From the NCBI GenBank assembly GCA_028695495.1, contig JAQVIX010000017.1, positions 1 to 36,609 on the forward strand: a stretch of 36,609 nt of DNA. Reading direction: 5' to 3'. Shown here in pieces: positions 26,500 through 36,600 of the stretch. The stretch comes from Candidatus Cloacimonadota bacterium. GTDB lineage: Bacteria > Cloacimonadota > Cloacimonadia > Cloacimonadales > Cloacimonadaceae. The notes under the pieces are model-generated. The model ran no database searches, was not told the origin of the DNA, and saw only the letters and a program-made list of their open reading frames with translations. How positions within the stretch are numbered: the stretch's first letter is position 1; every line of letters starts with the position of its first letter. The translations under genes and the position numbers were made by a program.

Positions 26500-28614
26500 T
26501 CAATCCTTTTGAGAGAGGCTTTTTGCTTTCCGTCTGATCGTGGAATATGAAATCCCCAACATAATTGAGGCTTTCGTATAGCTGCCTCCGCATTTCTGCA
26601 GAGCCTTTTCAATCAGATCAAGCTCCATCTGTTTCATTGAGATAATCTTGTCGGCATTTGGTCGTTTATCTGCAGCTGATCTATGAAAAGAATCCAAATC
26701 TCCCAGCCTCAATTCATTGCCATCCAGCATGATCATCGCCCTTTCTATGATATTCTTCAGTTCGCGCACATTGCCTGGGAAATGATAATCATGCAGTTGT
26801 TCCAGGGCCTTGCTATAATTGGGTATCGGTTTATTCATCTTTCTGGCAAATTCTTTCAGGAAATGATCTACCAAGGGGGCAATATCGTCTTTTCTTTCGC
26901 GCAGGGGAGGTATGTGGATGCCGATGGTATTGATCCTGTATAACAGGTCTTCTCGAAAGAGTCCTTTACTCACCAGCTCGCCAATATCTTTATTAGTTGC
27001 CGAAACGAGCCTGAAATCTACCTTCACGGTTTTGTTTGAGCCGATTCTCTTTAAAGTTCTCGTCTCCAACACTCTGAGGAATTTTGCCTGAATGGGTAGG
27101 GGGGTATCGGCAATTTCATCCAAAAAGAGGGTTCCGCCATTCGCCGCTTCGATGAAGCCGGGTTTGTCGTAATTTGCTCCGGTAAAAGAGCCTTTTGTAT
27201 GTCCAAAGAATTCACTTTCTGCTAATGTTTCCACAATCGCACTGCAATTAACGTCGATAAAGGGTCCTTTATTTCCTGAACCGGCAAAGTGCACCAGACG
27301 AGCCACAATCTCTTTGCCCACACCACTTTCTCCGGTTACGATCACATTTGTCCTGGGGTGTTCCGAAGCCTGTATGGCGGAACGATATACTTTGTTGATC
27401 TTGGCGCTTACCCCGATGAAGTTCATATCTATGGTCTTTTTGAGCGCATCGCTGATCAGTGAAAACTGCTTTTTAATCTCCGTCAAACAGCTTGACGTGG
27501 CTTCGTAGTCTTTTTGCAGTAAGTTCAGCTTGTTCGCAATATCTGCATTGAACATTTCATCGTTTATCTCACAATACTTGAGCAGATAATCATAAGCTTT
27601 TTTGTAATTCTTTTCAGCCTTATAGCTTTCGGATAGCACCCAAAAAGATGTCTGATTATCTCGAAGCTTTTCATCGTGTTCGGGTAGCTCCAGGGACTTA
27701 TAGGCATGATGTTTTGCTTCTGCAGTATCCCCGATCTTCAGGTAGGAAGAAGCAAGGTTATTTAAAACGTTTGGGTAGTGGTTTGTGAGCCCGTATTCTG
27801 TCATGATCTCACAAGATTTTTTATACAGACGGATGGCATTGTTGTATTCACCTTTCGTCTCATAGCAGAGGCCCATATTGGAAAGAATGGCCGAATAGGC
27901 ATAATAATTCTCAGTTGAGATCGCATAGTCTTGTGCCTCTTTTAGATACAGCAAGGCTTTATCCGGGTGGGAGTGACAATTTGCCGCACCTAAGTTTTGG
28001 ATAATCCGGGTTAGATCCGTTTTATTGCTTGAGACTTTCTTCCGGTCCAGCAGTTTGGACATTATGTCATTGGCCTCGTCAAACAGTTTCATACTTACCA
28101 GTATTCTACCTACAGCTTCTGTAGCGGTATCATAAGAAGTCTGAAAACTTATGGAGTTGGAAGTTTGGAGCTGCTCATTAAAACTGTTTAAAATGTTCAA
28201 GGCATCGGCAAGATAGGTGGCACATTGATCCATCAAGCCTTTTTTCCGGTATATCTCACCGTAGCTTATATATACATTCGCCTTGCCCAGAAGGTCGCCA
28301 AGATTCTCGTAAATATCCAGGCTGCGCTTCAGATACTCTTCCGCCGTGATATAATCCATCGCCAATATCATGCTTTTAGCCGCCATCCGGTGATAATATG
28401 CGAAACATCCCGGAGATTCGGTTTTCTCGATAATCGGTAGCAGCTCCAGCAGGCAATTTACGCTTTTTTTATGGAGACTTTCTCTGTGATAAAGAATACT
28501 GAGGATTTGCAGTACACGCTTTATGTGGCGTGTATTCCCTTCACATTTTGCTTTATCAAGCATGGCCTCATAAATCGATATCTTATCACAGCTTGGCTTT
28601 TGTGGGAGAGACAT
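26500..28614 (-). CDS. TPR-containing sigma-54-dependent transcriptional activator
   Basis: A 704-residue regulator (numbering from the ATG at 28620). Residues about 30-385 are TPR-like helical repeats (YYAYSAILSNMGLCYETKGEYNNAIRLY is typical); there is no receiver, GAF or PAS domain. The AAA+ domain (about 402-625) has Walker A GESGVGKE (430-437), the sigma-54-contacting loop as GSFTGA (477-482), Walker B GGTLFLDE (495-502), and arginine-finger region FREDLLYRIN (555-564). A Fis-type helix-turn-helix (about 665-703) ends the protein. It should use ATP hydrolysis to open sigma-54 promoters. The signal is probably sensed by TPR contacts; that is inference. The ATG at 28614 is preferred since AAGG sits 6 bases before it and abuts the alternative at 28620. 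A TTGACA (complement of 28672-28677) is a possible -35. Confidence 0.93.
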   Translation of the reverse strand: MSLPQKPSCDKISIYEAMLDKAKCEGNTRHIKRVLQILSILYHRESLHKKSVNCLLELLPIIEKTESPGCFAYYHRMAAKSMILAMDYITAEEYLKRSLDIYENLGDLLGKANVYISYGEIYRKKGLMDQCATYLADALNILNSFNEQLQTSNSISFQTSYDTATEAVGRILVSMKLFDEANDIMSKLLDRKKVSSNKTDLTRIIQNLGAANCHSHPDKALLYLKEAQDYAISTENYYAYSAILSNMGLCYETKGEYNNAIRLYKKSCEIMTEYGLTNHYPNVLNNLASSYLKIGDTAEAKHHAYKSLELPEHDEKLRDNQTSFWVLSESYKAEKNYKKAYDYLLKYCEINDEMFNADIANKLNLLQKDYEATSSCLTEIKKQFSLISDALKKTIDMNFIGVSAKINKVYRSAIQASEHPRTNVIVTGESGVGKEIVARLVHFAGSGNKGPFIDVNCSAIVETLAESEFFGHTKGSFTGANYDKPGFIEAANGGTLFLDEIADTPLPIQAKFLRVLETRTLKRIGSNKTVKVDFRLVSATNKDIGELVSKGLFREDLLYRINTIGIHIPPLRERKDDIAPLVDHFLKEFARKMNKPIPNYSKALEQLHDYHFPGNVRELKNIIERAMIMLDGNELRLGDLDSFHRSAADKRPNADKIISMKQMELDLIEKALQKCGGSYTKASIMLGISYSTIRRKAKSLSQKD

Positions 28615-28636
28615 AGTCATCCTTTTTTTAACTTAT

Positions 28637-28939
28637 TTATAACGCTATCATTAGAAATGCAGCTTGATTTCTGTCAAGCATTTTCATCAAATCAAGGGCT
28701 TCCCAAATATTCTTCTGCAACCATAAGACCACCTTACGCAAGTATTGTTCAGATTTCTGCAAGTAGATATTTATGGCATTTCCCAATGCGGTGAGGGATA
28801 ATTCATGTGATGCAGCGAACAGCCCAAATACCTTATCATATTCTTCATTCCGCTTCACGAAGAATTCACCTTTATAGAATGGACATGTTTGGCGAAACGG
28901 AAGCAAGCTCTGCTGGAGCGCAAATGCCAGATACAGCAT
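28637..28939 (-). CDS. Hypothetical 100-residue helical protein, uncertain
   Basis: An open frame ending 22 bases before the sigma-54 activator gene on the same strand. Its second half (EEYDKVFGLFAASHELSLTALGNAINIY, then QYLRKVVLWLQKNIWEALDLMKMLDR) looks like amphipathic helices. No family is recognised. The ATG at 28939 lacks a good ribosome-binding site; a GTG start inside, before KRNEEYDKVFG, has AAGG about 10 bases upstream and is a plausible alternative. It could also be a chance frame in the activator's leader. Confidence 0.35.
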   Translation of the reverse strand: MLYLAFALQQSLLPFRQTCPFYKGEFFVKRNEEYDKVFGLFAASHELSLTALGNAINIYLQKSEQYLRKVVLWLQKNIWEALDLMKMLDRNQAAFLMIAL

Positions 28940-29563
28940 CTTGCCATATAAAAACCAAGAATTAAACTATAAAGGCTGGATTACAGGTGGATACGATACA
29001 TCCTCGCATCGAGCGAGGGAGTAGCCCGAAAAAAACGATTCCAAAGCCCTGGACTCCAGGGTTGCAGTATTGATGCCCTCGTGATGCCGTCCTCTCTCCG
29101 CCGAAAATCGGGGGAGAGAGGACGGCATCACGAGGGAGGTTATACAGCATTATTTCTAAGATATTGATATACAAAAAAAAGAATCTGTAAAAAATCGCCT
29201 ATTTTTGCACATCGGCTCACTTTGCAAAAAGGGGGATATGTGTTTGATGTGTGGGTAGATAGGATGTGTTTTCGTGTGGGAGCGTTTTAGGGTGATTTGG
29301 GGCTGTTTTGGGGCATGCCGGGTCACCTAATCTTGCATAAAAAAAAGAGGGGTTCATTTTGGGGGTGGAAATGAAGTAAAAACTAAAAAAAGAGTCGCCA
29401 CGTGAGGTTGTCCAGAAATAAGCAAACAACACCACATCAAGAAATGTCCACCCCTGAAATGTAGGGGTTCAAGGCACCCAAACCCGCCGAAATTAGCACG
29501 CAACAGGTAATCATTACGGACTCAGTATAAATTTATTACGGGGTGCGCTGCGTGCACGCTTTG
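28940..29563. other. Non-coding structured region
   Basis: About 620 bases with no supported gene. The first 200 hold three successive hairpins (29002-29135). The middle (about 29160-29400) is T/G-rich on the plus strand and shows nothing recognisable. The end holds a copy of the dispersed repeat also found near 18 kb. Confidence 0.6.
29002..29135. repeat. Cluster of three hairpins including a perfect 23-bp stem
   Basis: First, CCTCGC (29002-29007) pairs with GCGAGG (29013-29018). Second, CCCTGGA (29047-29053) pairs with TCCAGGG (29055-29061). Third, bases 29077-29099 are perfectly complementary to 29113-29135 (23 bp), with CCG/CGG inside the 13-base loop. No T-run follows. The third is far longer than a normal terminator and suggests a mobile palindromic element or a structured RNA. 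Confidence 0.75.
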
Positions 29564-29596
29564 TTAAAAGCGGGCTTTGGCGCCTTGCGCCCCTGC
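29409..29596. repeat. Dispersed inverted-repeat element related to the one near 18 kb
   Basis: TGTCCAGAAAT (29409) and TGTAGGGG (29460) recur in the same order as in the 17.9-18.0 kb copies. Bases 29461-29486 and 29571-29596 are imperfect inverted arms (about 20 of 26). Bases 29557-29575 match the reverse complement of 17951-17969 at 18 of 19 positions. The right arm overlaps the 3' end of the small membrane-protein gene. Confidence 0.65.
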
Positions 29597-29878
29597 TTCT
29601 GAATCTTGATCCGTTTCGGGGTTTTTGGGGAGATTTTTGCCGTTTGATTCGGAGCCTGGCTCTGCATCCAGCGCTAAACTTTGGGAATAATGCTGCGAAA
29701 TGGGAGTGAGAAGCTCGATAATTTCGGCGAGCGAATAGAAGAAGGCAGCAGACATTATGGCAGAAGGGATGGCAACAATATGTAGTGTCTGAATAATATC
29801 GACCACAAAGAGGGCTAATATGGCAATAACAGCGGCAGCCACAAAGAGGTGCCCGATAAGACGATTGAATACAATCAT
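29564..29878 (-). CDS. Small two-helix membrane protein of unknown function
   Basis: A 104-residue protein. Residues about 10-28 and 34-56 are hydrophobic and likely membrane helices. The C-terminal ~40 residues are polar and unstructured-looking (DAEPGSESNGKNLPKNPETD). No family is recognised. The ATG is preceded by a strong AGGAG site at 5-base spacing, which supports translation. The last codons (AQGAKARF) lie in the inverted arm of a dispersed repeat, so the natural C-terminus may have been replaced when the element arrived. The next gene upstream encodes an exported protein; shared transcription is likely. Confidence 0.7.
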   Translation of the reverse strand: MIVFNRLIGHLFVAAAVIAILALFVVDIIQTLHIVAIPSAIMSAAFFYSLAEIIELLTPISQHYSQSLALDAEPGSESNGKNLPKNPETDQDSEAGAQGAKARF

Positions 29879-29886
29879 GATAACTC

Positions 29887-29976
29887 CTAATATTTGCGGA
29901 TAGATAAGAGCAGGACGCTGATCAGGATCGCACCGGTTAAAACTACGAGTGCGATTATCTTCGGGGAAGTTATGAC
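29887..29976 (-). other. Possible 29-codon transmembrane peptide without a standard start codon
   Basis: Between two same-strand genes lies an in-frame stretch reading ITSPKIIALVVLTGAIL followed by ISVLLLSIRKY and a TAG. It is a textbook single membrane helix with a basic end, and its TAG forms part of the next gene's AGGAG site. However the frame opens right after a TAA with GTC ATA, and no ATG, GTG or TTG is available. It may use a rare start, be a remnant, or be chance. Confidence 0.25.
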
Positions 29977-29986
29977 TTAGCTCTTA

Positions 29987-30538
29987 TTACTTATTCAGTT
30001 TTACCAAGGCAGCTTCAAAATGTTCTTTAATTTGCGTTAATTGATTATACTTAAAAAACAGTGAGATAGCTCCTACGTTGCCTACTGCCGCAAACACGGT
30101 ATAGTCTGATTTATCGGAAAAGACACCTATCTTAAAGCTATCCTTTGAGCTAAACACATATTCACGGTACGGCTGTTGTGTGCCTGTTTCACGAGTTGTT
30201 TGCACATTGATGATATAAGTAAGCGCCTGGATTAGGGATTCCACCTCATCAACATCAAGAAAAGAGTATTTTGTGTTTGAACCGTAGGACTTTGTTTCTT
30301 CCGCTTCAATCCGAAGCCCTTTATGGGTGATGTTCGTGGTGGCGTCCTTAATGTATAGCACATCAAGTTTTAACATCGTTGAATACATTGATTTAATTGA
30401 TGCGACAGTGTGGTATTCTTTTATAAGAAGCGACCCTTTTTTGCTCTCAAACGCGGCTATATTTGAGGTTTCAACCGATTCGGCGAGTATAATGCTGCTC
30501 ATAATGAGCACGACCAAAACAAGAATTAAACGTTTCAT
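29987..30538 (-). CDS. Exported protein of unknown function, 183 residues
   Basis: Residues 1-19 form a signal peptide (MKRLILVLVVLIMSSIILA). The mature part (about 160 residues) contains alternating beta-like segments (GSLLIKEYHTVASIK, KLDVLYIKDATTN, YREYVFSSKDSFKIGVF, YTVFAAVGNVGAISLFF) and a C-terminal helix (QIKEHFEAALVKLN). It has no cysteines, no lipobox and no sorting domain. I do not recognise the family. AAGGA precedes the ATG at suitable spacing. It sits between the POMP-like protein gene and the small membrane-protein gene, all on the minus strand. Confidence 0.75.
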   Translation of the reverse strand: MKRLILVLVVLIMSSIILAESVETSNIAAFESKKGSLLIKEYHTVASIKSMYSTMLKLDVLYIKDATTNITHKGLRIEAEETKSYGSNTKYSFLDVDEVESLIQALTYIINVQTTRETGTQQPYREYVFSSKDSFKIGVFSDKSDYTVFAAVGNVGAISLFFKYNQLTQIKEHFEAALVKLNK

Positions 30539-30622
30539 GACTTTTTCCTTCTTTTACCTATTTATTTCACCTAATGTAAGTATTTCCATCTTGAAAATCA
30601 TATCAAGAAAAATGTTTGACAT

Positions 30623-30641
30623 CCCCTCCCCCCTCATCCCC
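30623..30641 (-). other. G-rich tract downstream of the POMP-like gene
   Basis: On the minus strand three G-runs (4, 6 and 4 bases) are separated by ATGA and A, within 31 bases after the stop codon. A two-tier or bulged quadruplex is possible, but four separated GGG tracts are absent. No hairpin terminator with a T-run was found here. Confidence 0.3.
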
Positions 30642-30651
30642 ATATTTGATA

Positions 30652-33600
30652 CTACTTCATCAGCATCATCTTTTTTGTGATGCTTCCCTCTTTGGGGCTG
30701 CTTATGCGGTAGAAATATACTCCGCTGGCTACCGCCCTGTTTTTCATATCTCTGCCGTTCCATACCACACTGTGCGTTCCGGCAGGCATCTCACTATTTA
30801 CCAAAGTTTTTACCAATTGACCCTTGATGTTGTAAATGTCCAGGCGCAGTTTCGCGGCTTTTGGCAAGCTGTATTGTATGGTAGTACTGGGATTGAAGGG
30901 ATTGGGATAGTTTTGGAACAACGCGAAGGGTTGAGGAGTGGGAGGCTCATACAGCTCAGTTGGGCTAGGGTACAGCAATAGATCGATGTATTGGTCTAAT
31001 TTCCTTCTGAATGATTGCAAGGATTCGGGCTTGTAGTGCAGATATTTTCCATGATATTGGGAGCGGGTATTAGTTTCATTCATAAGAAGATAGGTGTAGG
31101 CTAAATCGATTACGGCGTATATTGAATCCGCGACAGAGGGAGGATTGTCTATAATGCCTTCGTACCAATCGATAACCGCTGGATAATCCTCAAGTTTTAG
31201 ATTACAATAATTTATTAAATAATGAGATAGTATATCTATTCCCATTTCGTTATGAAGATTCGGCTCTGTGGCATAGAAGTGTTTTAAATCATAGATTTTA
31301 TCACTACAGGTAGCTTCGGCAGCCATCAAAAGTTTTGCAGCCTCTTCTTTGTATTTTGTATCTGGATAGTTGGATATCAAATCTCTGAAATGAATAGCTG
31401 CCAAGTCATTATGCCCTATTTTCAGATTATATTTTGCTAACGCAAAGAGATCGTAATCGGCAGAAATATCGGGCACGAAAGCAAGATCCATTTCCCATAC
31501 GGGGAGATGTGAGTACTTGCCTTCAGGGAAAAAATACTTATCGGGCTCCACTATGCTCCAATAGTTGTAAGACAAATCGTGAATCTCCGGAGCGTTGCAA
31601 CCGGAGCATCGGATTAACACATCACTTGGATGGATACTATCATAAATCAGATTGAACTTTATATCCTTGGGGAAACTGTCATACGTAAACGCCAATTCGT
31701 CCCAATAATTATTGTTTATCGACTGATAGGGAGGTTCGTTGTTTCCAATCATGGATAAGCTTGAATTCCTTAATGCTCCTAAGCCTATATAATTATTGCT
31801 TATGTTCCCATTTGATTCAATATCGAGGTTTGAGTGATATACTTGTATCCCATATCCATATTGATTGCCCTGAATCTGGTTGCCGGCAAGCGAAAAAGTA
31901 TTCCCGTGTCCAGATTCAAACAAAGACAAACCATTATAGTAGTTTGAGATCACATTGTTATTAATTCTGTAATTGGGATATGAATAGATTCTGATAGCTG
32001 TAGAATCCGCTTGGTCATGGAAATAAGAATCAATGATAAAGACGCCTAAGGTATCGTTAGTTACCAAAGTATTCAGCAGATCCAGATTGGAAGAAGCAAA
32101 TTCAGTATCCAAAATGTTTAGGCTTTGATTGCGGTGTGTAAGATGACTATTTGCAAATGTACTGCCAAGGATATTAAGAAAAGTTCCTTCGGATTTCATT
32201 TTCACGCCAAAGGCAGTGATGTTGTTTAATACCAATGGCATGGCTTCCTTCAATACGATTTGATAGCTGGTCCCCGCAGTTTCAGACACAAAAGAAACAT
32301 TATTCAGGATTTCCAGCTCTGCATCTTGCACAAGTAATGCCCCATAAGGTTCAAAGAAAACGGTCACATTGTCTTTAATGAGCAATTTTTGTCCTTGAGA
32401 TATGGTGATTGGTGCAACTACTGAAATGCATGTATCATTCCAAATCGTTAAGGTGTCACCCGGACTGCTATCTATCACGGTTCCGCTATATTCATAGGCT
32501 CCTATATCAATTCTGCCGCCAACAATTCTGTTGCGTGCATTCAGATCGATTTCAGTGCAATATACTTGGTGCGTACCTCTATTTACACAAGGGCTGTCAT
32601 GTTTTAAATTGTAATTGTAGATATTATTGATCAATTGTGGAGATACTCCAGTTTCGCCAAGACATCCATATAATGTTGCTGTTGCACCATTAAGGTAAGC
32701 GATAGCATTGGGTATTTGGGAGATGAAACAGTATTGAGCAGGCATTGAAGCATTATCCGTCAAATATGCTTCAAATCCATTCGGTGCAGAATTTGCCCAA
32801 TGTAAATTGTTTGTTGATTCCAATGTTGAACCATTTACGTATATTCCACCACCTGCGGCGCTCCCTTCGTTGTGGACAATTGTATTATTGTTGAATTCGA
32901 GATCAGCACGTTCAAGGTAAACTCCCCCACCAAACATGGATGTATTGTGATCGATTTGATTGTTTACCACGATAGTACTGTCAGATGCTTGAATGGCTAT
33001 TGCACCTCCCATTGAAGTGCATGAATTCTCAGAAAACTTATTCAGACTTATCAGGGTGCGCGATGCGCTATCTGAAAGCCGGATGGCACCTCCAATAAAA
33101 CAACTCGTGGTATCCACAGTTCCATTCGTTTCAAAGACATTTTTTGTAAGTATGTTTTCTGAGTGCAGATCGATTAATTGGATAGCACCGCCATAATTGG
33201 CTTTATTGCCTGTAAATGTGTTATCCGATACCTTGCATGTTGATCCACTATTCAGAATTGCGCCACCTGCATGTGCCTTGTTTGAAATAAAATTGTTTTG
33301 ACCAATTTCAGCTATCGCATTATTGTGCAAGCTAATGGCACCTCCGCCATAATTGCATTCAATAATCCCAGATTTATTTGCACCCAAAGCCGTGCTGTCG
33401 TAAAACTGATTTGAATTGATCTGCTGTGTACCATAATTTGCAAAGATACTACCTCCTGATCCTGCTGCTGAATTTGCATGAAACTGGTTGCCAACAACTG
33501 CGTAGGCAATATCAATTGAGCCTGTGCTTATCAGAGAGAGAGCGCCACCTGAAAAACCATAAGCATCTGCCAAAACACTCAAATCCAAGGGGTAATTGGC

Positions 33601-36600
33601 TGAATTCAGGCTAAAGGCATTTCCGTTCACATTTAGATTGCAATCAATGGCGCAAATCGCTCCACCTGTAGATCTTTTTACTCTATTAGAAACGAAACTG
33701 GAGTTTGAGATAACTAAAGTATCCTGATCAGGTATAGTTGTAATATAAATTGCTCCACCATTATCACGTGCCTGGTTATTATTAAATGAACAATGATCTA
33801 TAGTAATATCCGAATAATCATCGATATACATCATCCCGCCGTTGCTTGCAATGGGCTCGGTGTGAGTAGCATCAGGAAAAGCTTTACCGTTTGAAAATGA
33901 ACAATACTCAAAAATCGAACTTCCTGCAGATTGCCCACCTTCAAAACTGAACCCATACCAGGAATTGTTGCCGGGGGCGGTGCTAAAATTGATTGGAGAA
34001 GTTTTATTGCCTTGCGCTTCAATCGAACCAAATACTTTAATCATGGAGTTATTTGCAGCAAGAAAAGAAATACCCGAATCAATGTGTAATGTACTTTCAT
34101 TTTTAACCTCAAGATCATTGATAAAATGCGTTGGTGAATACGTAATTCTTACAATTCCAGAAATGGTATCCTGGGTGCAAACCCAATAAGCTCCCATAAA
34201 TTCATAGGCTCCTATGTCTATTATCGGGGTGCCGTTATTAGTATTGATCCGCGGATTGCCCAAAACATCCATGCCCTCAATATCTGACTCTTTGGTACCT
34301 CCATTTACACATAATGATGTTTTATAAAGCTGATAGGGATATTGGCTATTCAGATCAAAAACAGGGTCTTCACTAAGGCAGTCTTGTATAGATGAACTAA
34401 GCAAAACACCGCTGCTAAGCTGATATGCGTCCTCAGTAGCACAATTGAAAAAATCAAGATTTTGTACTCCGATACAATAAACCGGATTCCCGTTTGCTTG
34501 TTCATTTCCCCAAATAATGGTATTCTTGATTTCCATCCCCAGGGAATCACATACAATTGCGCCGCCAAAGCTAATAGCCTCATTATCAGCGATCGTGTTG
34601 TTTTCAAACTTCCCTGTATTGTGCTTTAGGTAGAACCCTCCGCCCTGAGCAGCAAGATTTTGAACAATGGCGTTGCTTACAATATCTCCAGTACCATGTT
34701 GGTAAATGGCACCGCCCGCAAAAGCCTGTGAGTTTTTAATCTCGTTTGCTTGCAACAGGTTTATCAGGTTTGCTTTACCGCCTACTTTTTTGCCGGGTTG
34801 TTTGTTGCTGTTATCAATGAATACAGAGCCTCCTTTGCCATTATCGATATCTGACAAACAGCCGGTAAACAAATTGCGCGAAAGCGAGTAATCCGTATCG
34901 AAAATGGCAATGGCACCGCCATATACAGGCGCAAAGCAGCCATCAAAGCTTGAGTTTTCTATCTTTAACGTGCCAGCAACCGAACTGACAGCACCACCTT
35001 GTACCGATGCCATATTCAAATAAAATAGCGCATTATTTACAGATAAAGATGCAGTATCGTCTGTAATAGAGATAGCACCACCGGTATGTCCCCGGTTTTG
35101 TGTAAAATGCGTGCCTCCGGATATAGTCAATTCCCCACCCGCATGGTAAATGGCTCCGCCATTGCAGCTATAGCTTGATGCTTCTGCCAAGTCTCCGTTT
35201 TCATTGAATATACCCTGGGATATCGTGACATTGCTTTGGTCTCCAAACACCGCTATCGCCCCTCCATGCTCTGAGATATTTTGAACAAAGCTGGAGCCTA
35301 ATACGCCAAGCTTCCCTGAATCGAGGTGGATCGCTCCACCATAATTCTCGGAAGTGTTCCCCGTGAACAAGCTTTCATTGATCGACAAGTAACTATTTGT
35401 ACCCGAAGCTGATATGCCACCTCCTATAGAGGCATGGCTGCCAGCAATTTGTGATTCGGTAATAAATACTTGCGCCTGATCGATGTATAATGAGCCACCG
35501 GATTCCACCGCTTCATTATCAATCAAAGAACTACCTGTAATGCGCAAAGTAGCATCATTGCCTACTACTGCGATAGCTCCCCCATTTTGAGCATTGGAGT
35601 CTGTTATACTGCAATCAAAAACTTGCACTTCTGTTTGTTCAAGGAGTATTGCTCCACCATTCATCGCGGAAGAGCTATTTTTTATCTCCACGCTATTGAG
35701 TGCCAAATGATGATAAGCAGATATATGGATCGCTCCCCCTCCGTTTTCAAGCCGACCAAAATCATTTGTATTTACGATAAGTAAGCTGTCCAGCCGGGAT
35801 TCTCCAACGGAATTATCTTTGAACACAAAGCCTTTCCAACTTGCCAAAGAATCAATTCCTGCAAAGCTTATCCCAAATATCTGATTCAAAGATCGTCTTG
35901 CCTGCAATTCGCCAAGGACGATAAAACCAGAATTGGAATCAGCCTTTACAGATATCGTGTCTTTATGAGGACGGATTGTGAGCCTTGCCTGGCTGTCTAT
36001 CTCCACATTGGCTTGAATCTCAATCTGCGGGCAACTCCACAAAGTGTCTGCCGATATCACGTTCGATACTTCTATCTCGCTTGGGTTATTCGTCACAACC
36101 AGCGGAATACCTTCCCCTGATAAAGTTATCATCTGCTCGGGATTGTAGGCATCGTTGCACTTAATATTTACGCGGCTAAAATCTGCTCCGATCAAGAAAG
36201 GTTGGTACCTTGTATGGAAAAAGACTGAATCTCCAGGAGCTAATTGAAATTGGTGATTATAGCCCGTACCATGCCATGTTAAGTTTTTGGGCAGTTCTGT
36301 GTTATCTCGTTTTCGATCCTTGCCTTCTGATCTTTGAATACTGCTGAAATCATGTAGCTGGTTTGTTGTGGCTTTTGCACGGGCTTTGATATTTGATGGT
36401 CTATCTTGGGGCTGCCTTATATCCACATGCTTATATTTGTTTTCGGTTTCCGTAGTAGTAGTATATTGAAAAATTGCAAACCCATTATCAGAGTGCTGCA
36501 CATAAAGCGAGTCTATTATTAATCCAATATTACCTGTGTTTTTGAAAACAAGGAATTCTCTCCCAAAGGAAGGGGTGTTGTTTGCCGGAAAATCACTCAT

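Noticed and set aside
28962-29174. A 70-codon minus-strand frame across the hairpin cluster
   Set aside because: Its sequence is the translation of the palindromes, which explains the open frame.
29217-29435. A 72-codon minus-strand frame in the T/G-rich stretch
   Set aside because: No ribosome-binding site, no recognisable features, low-complexity composition.
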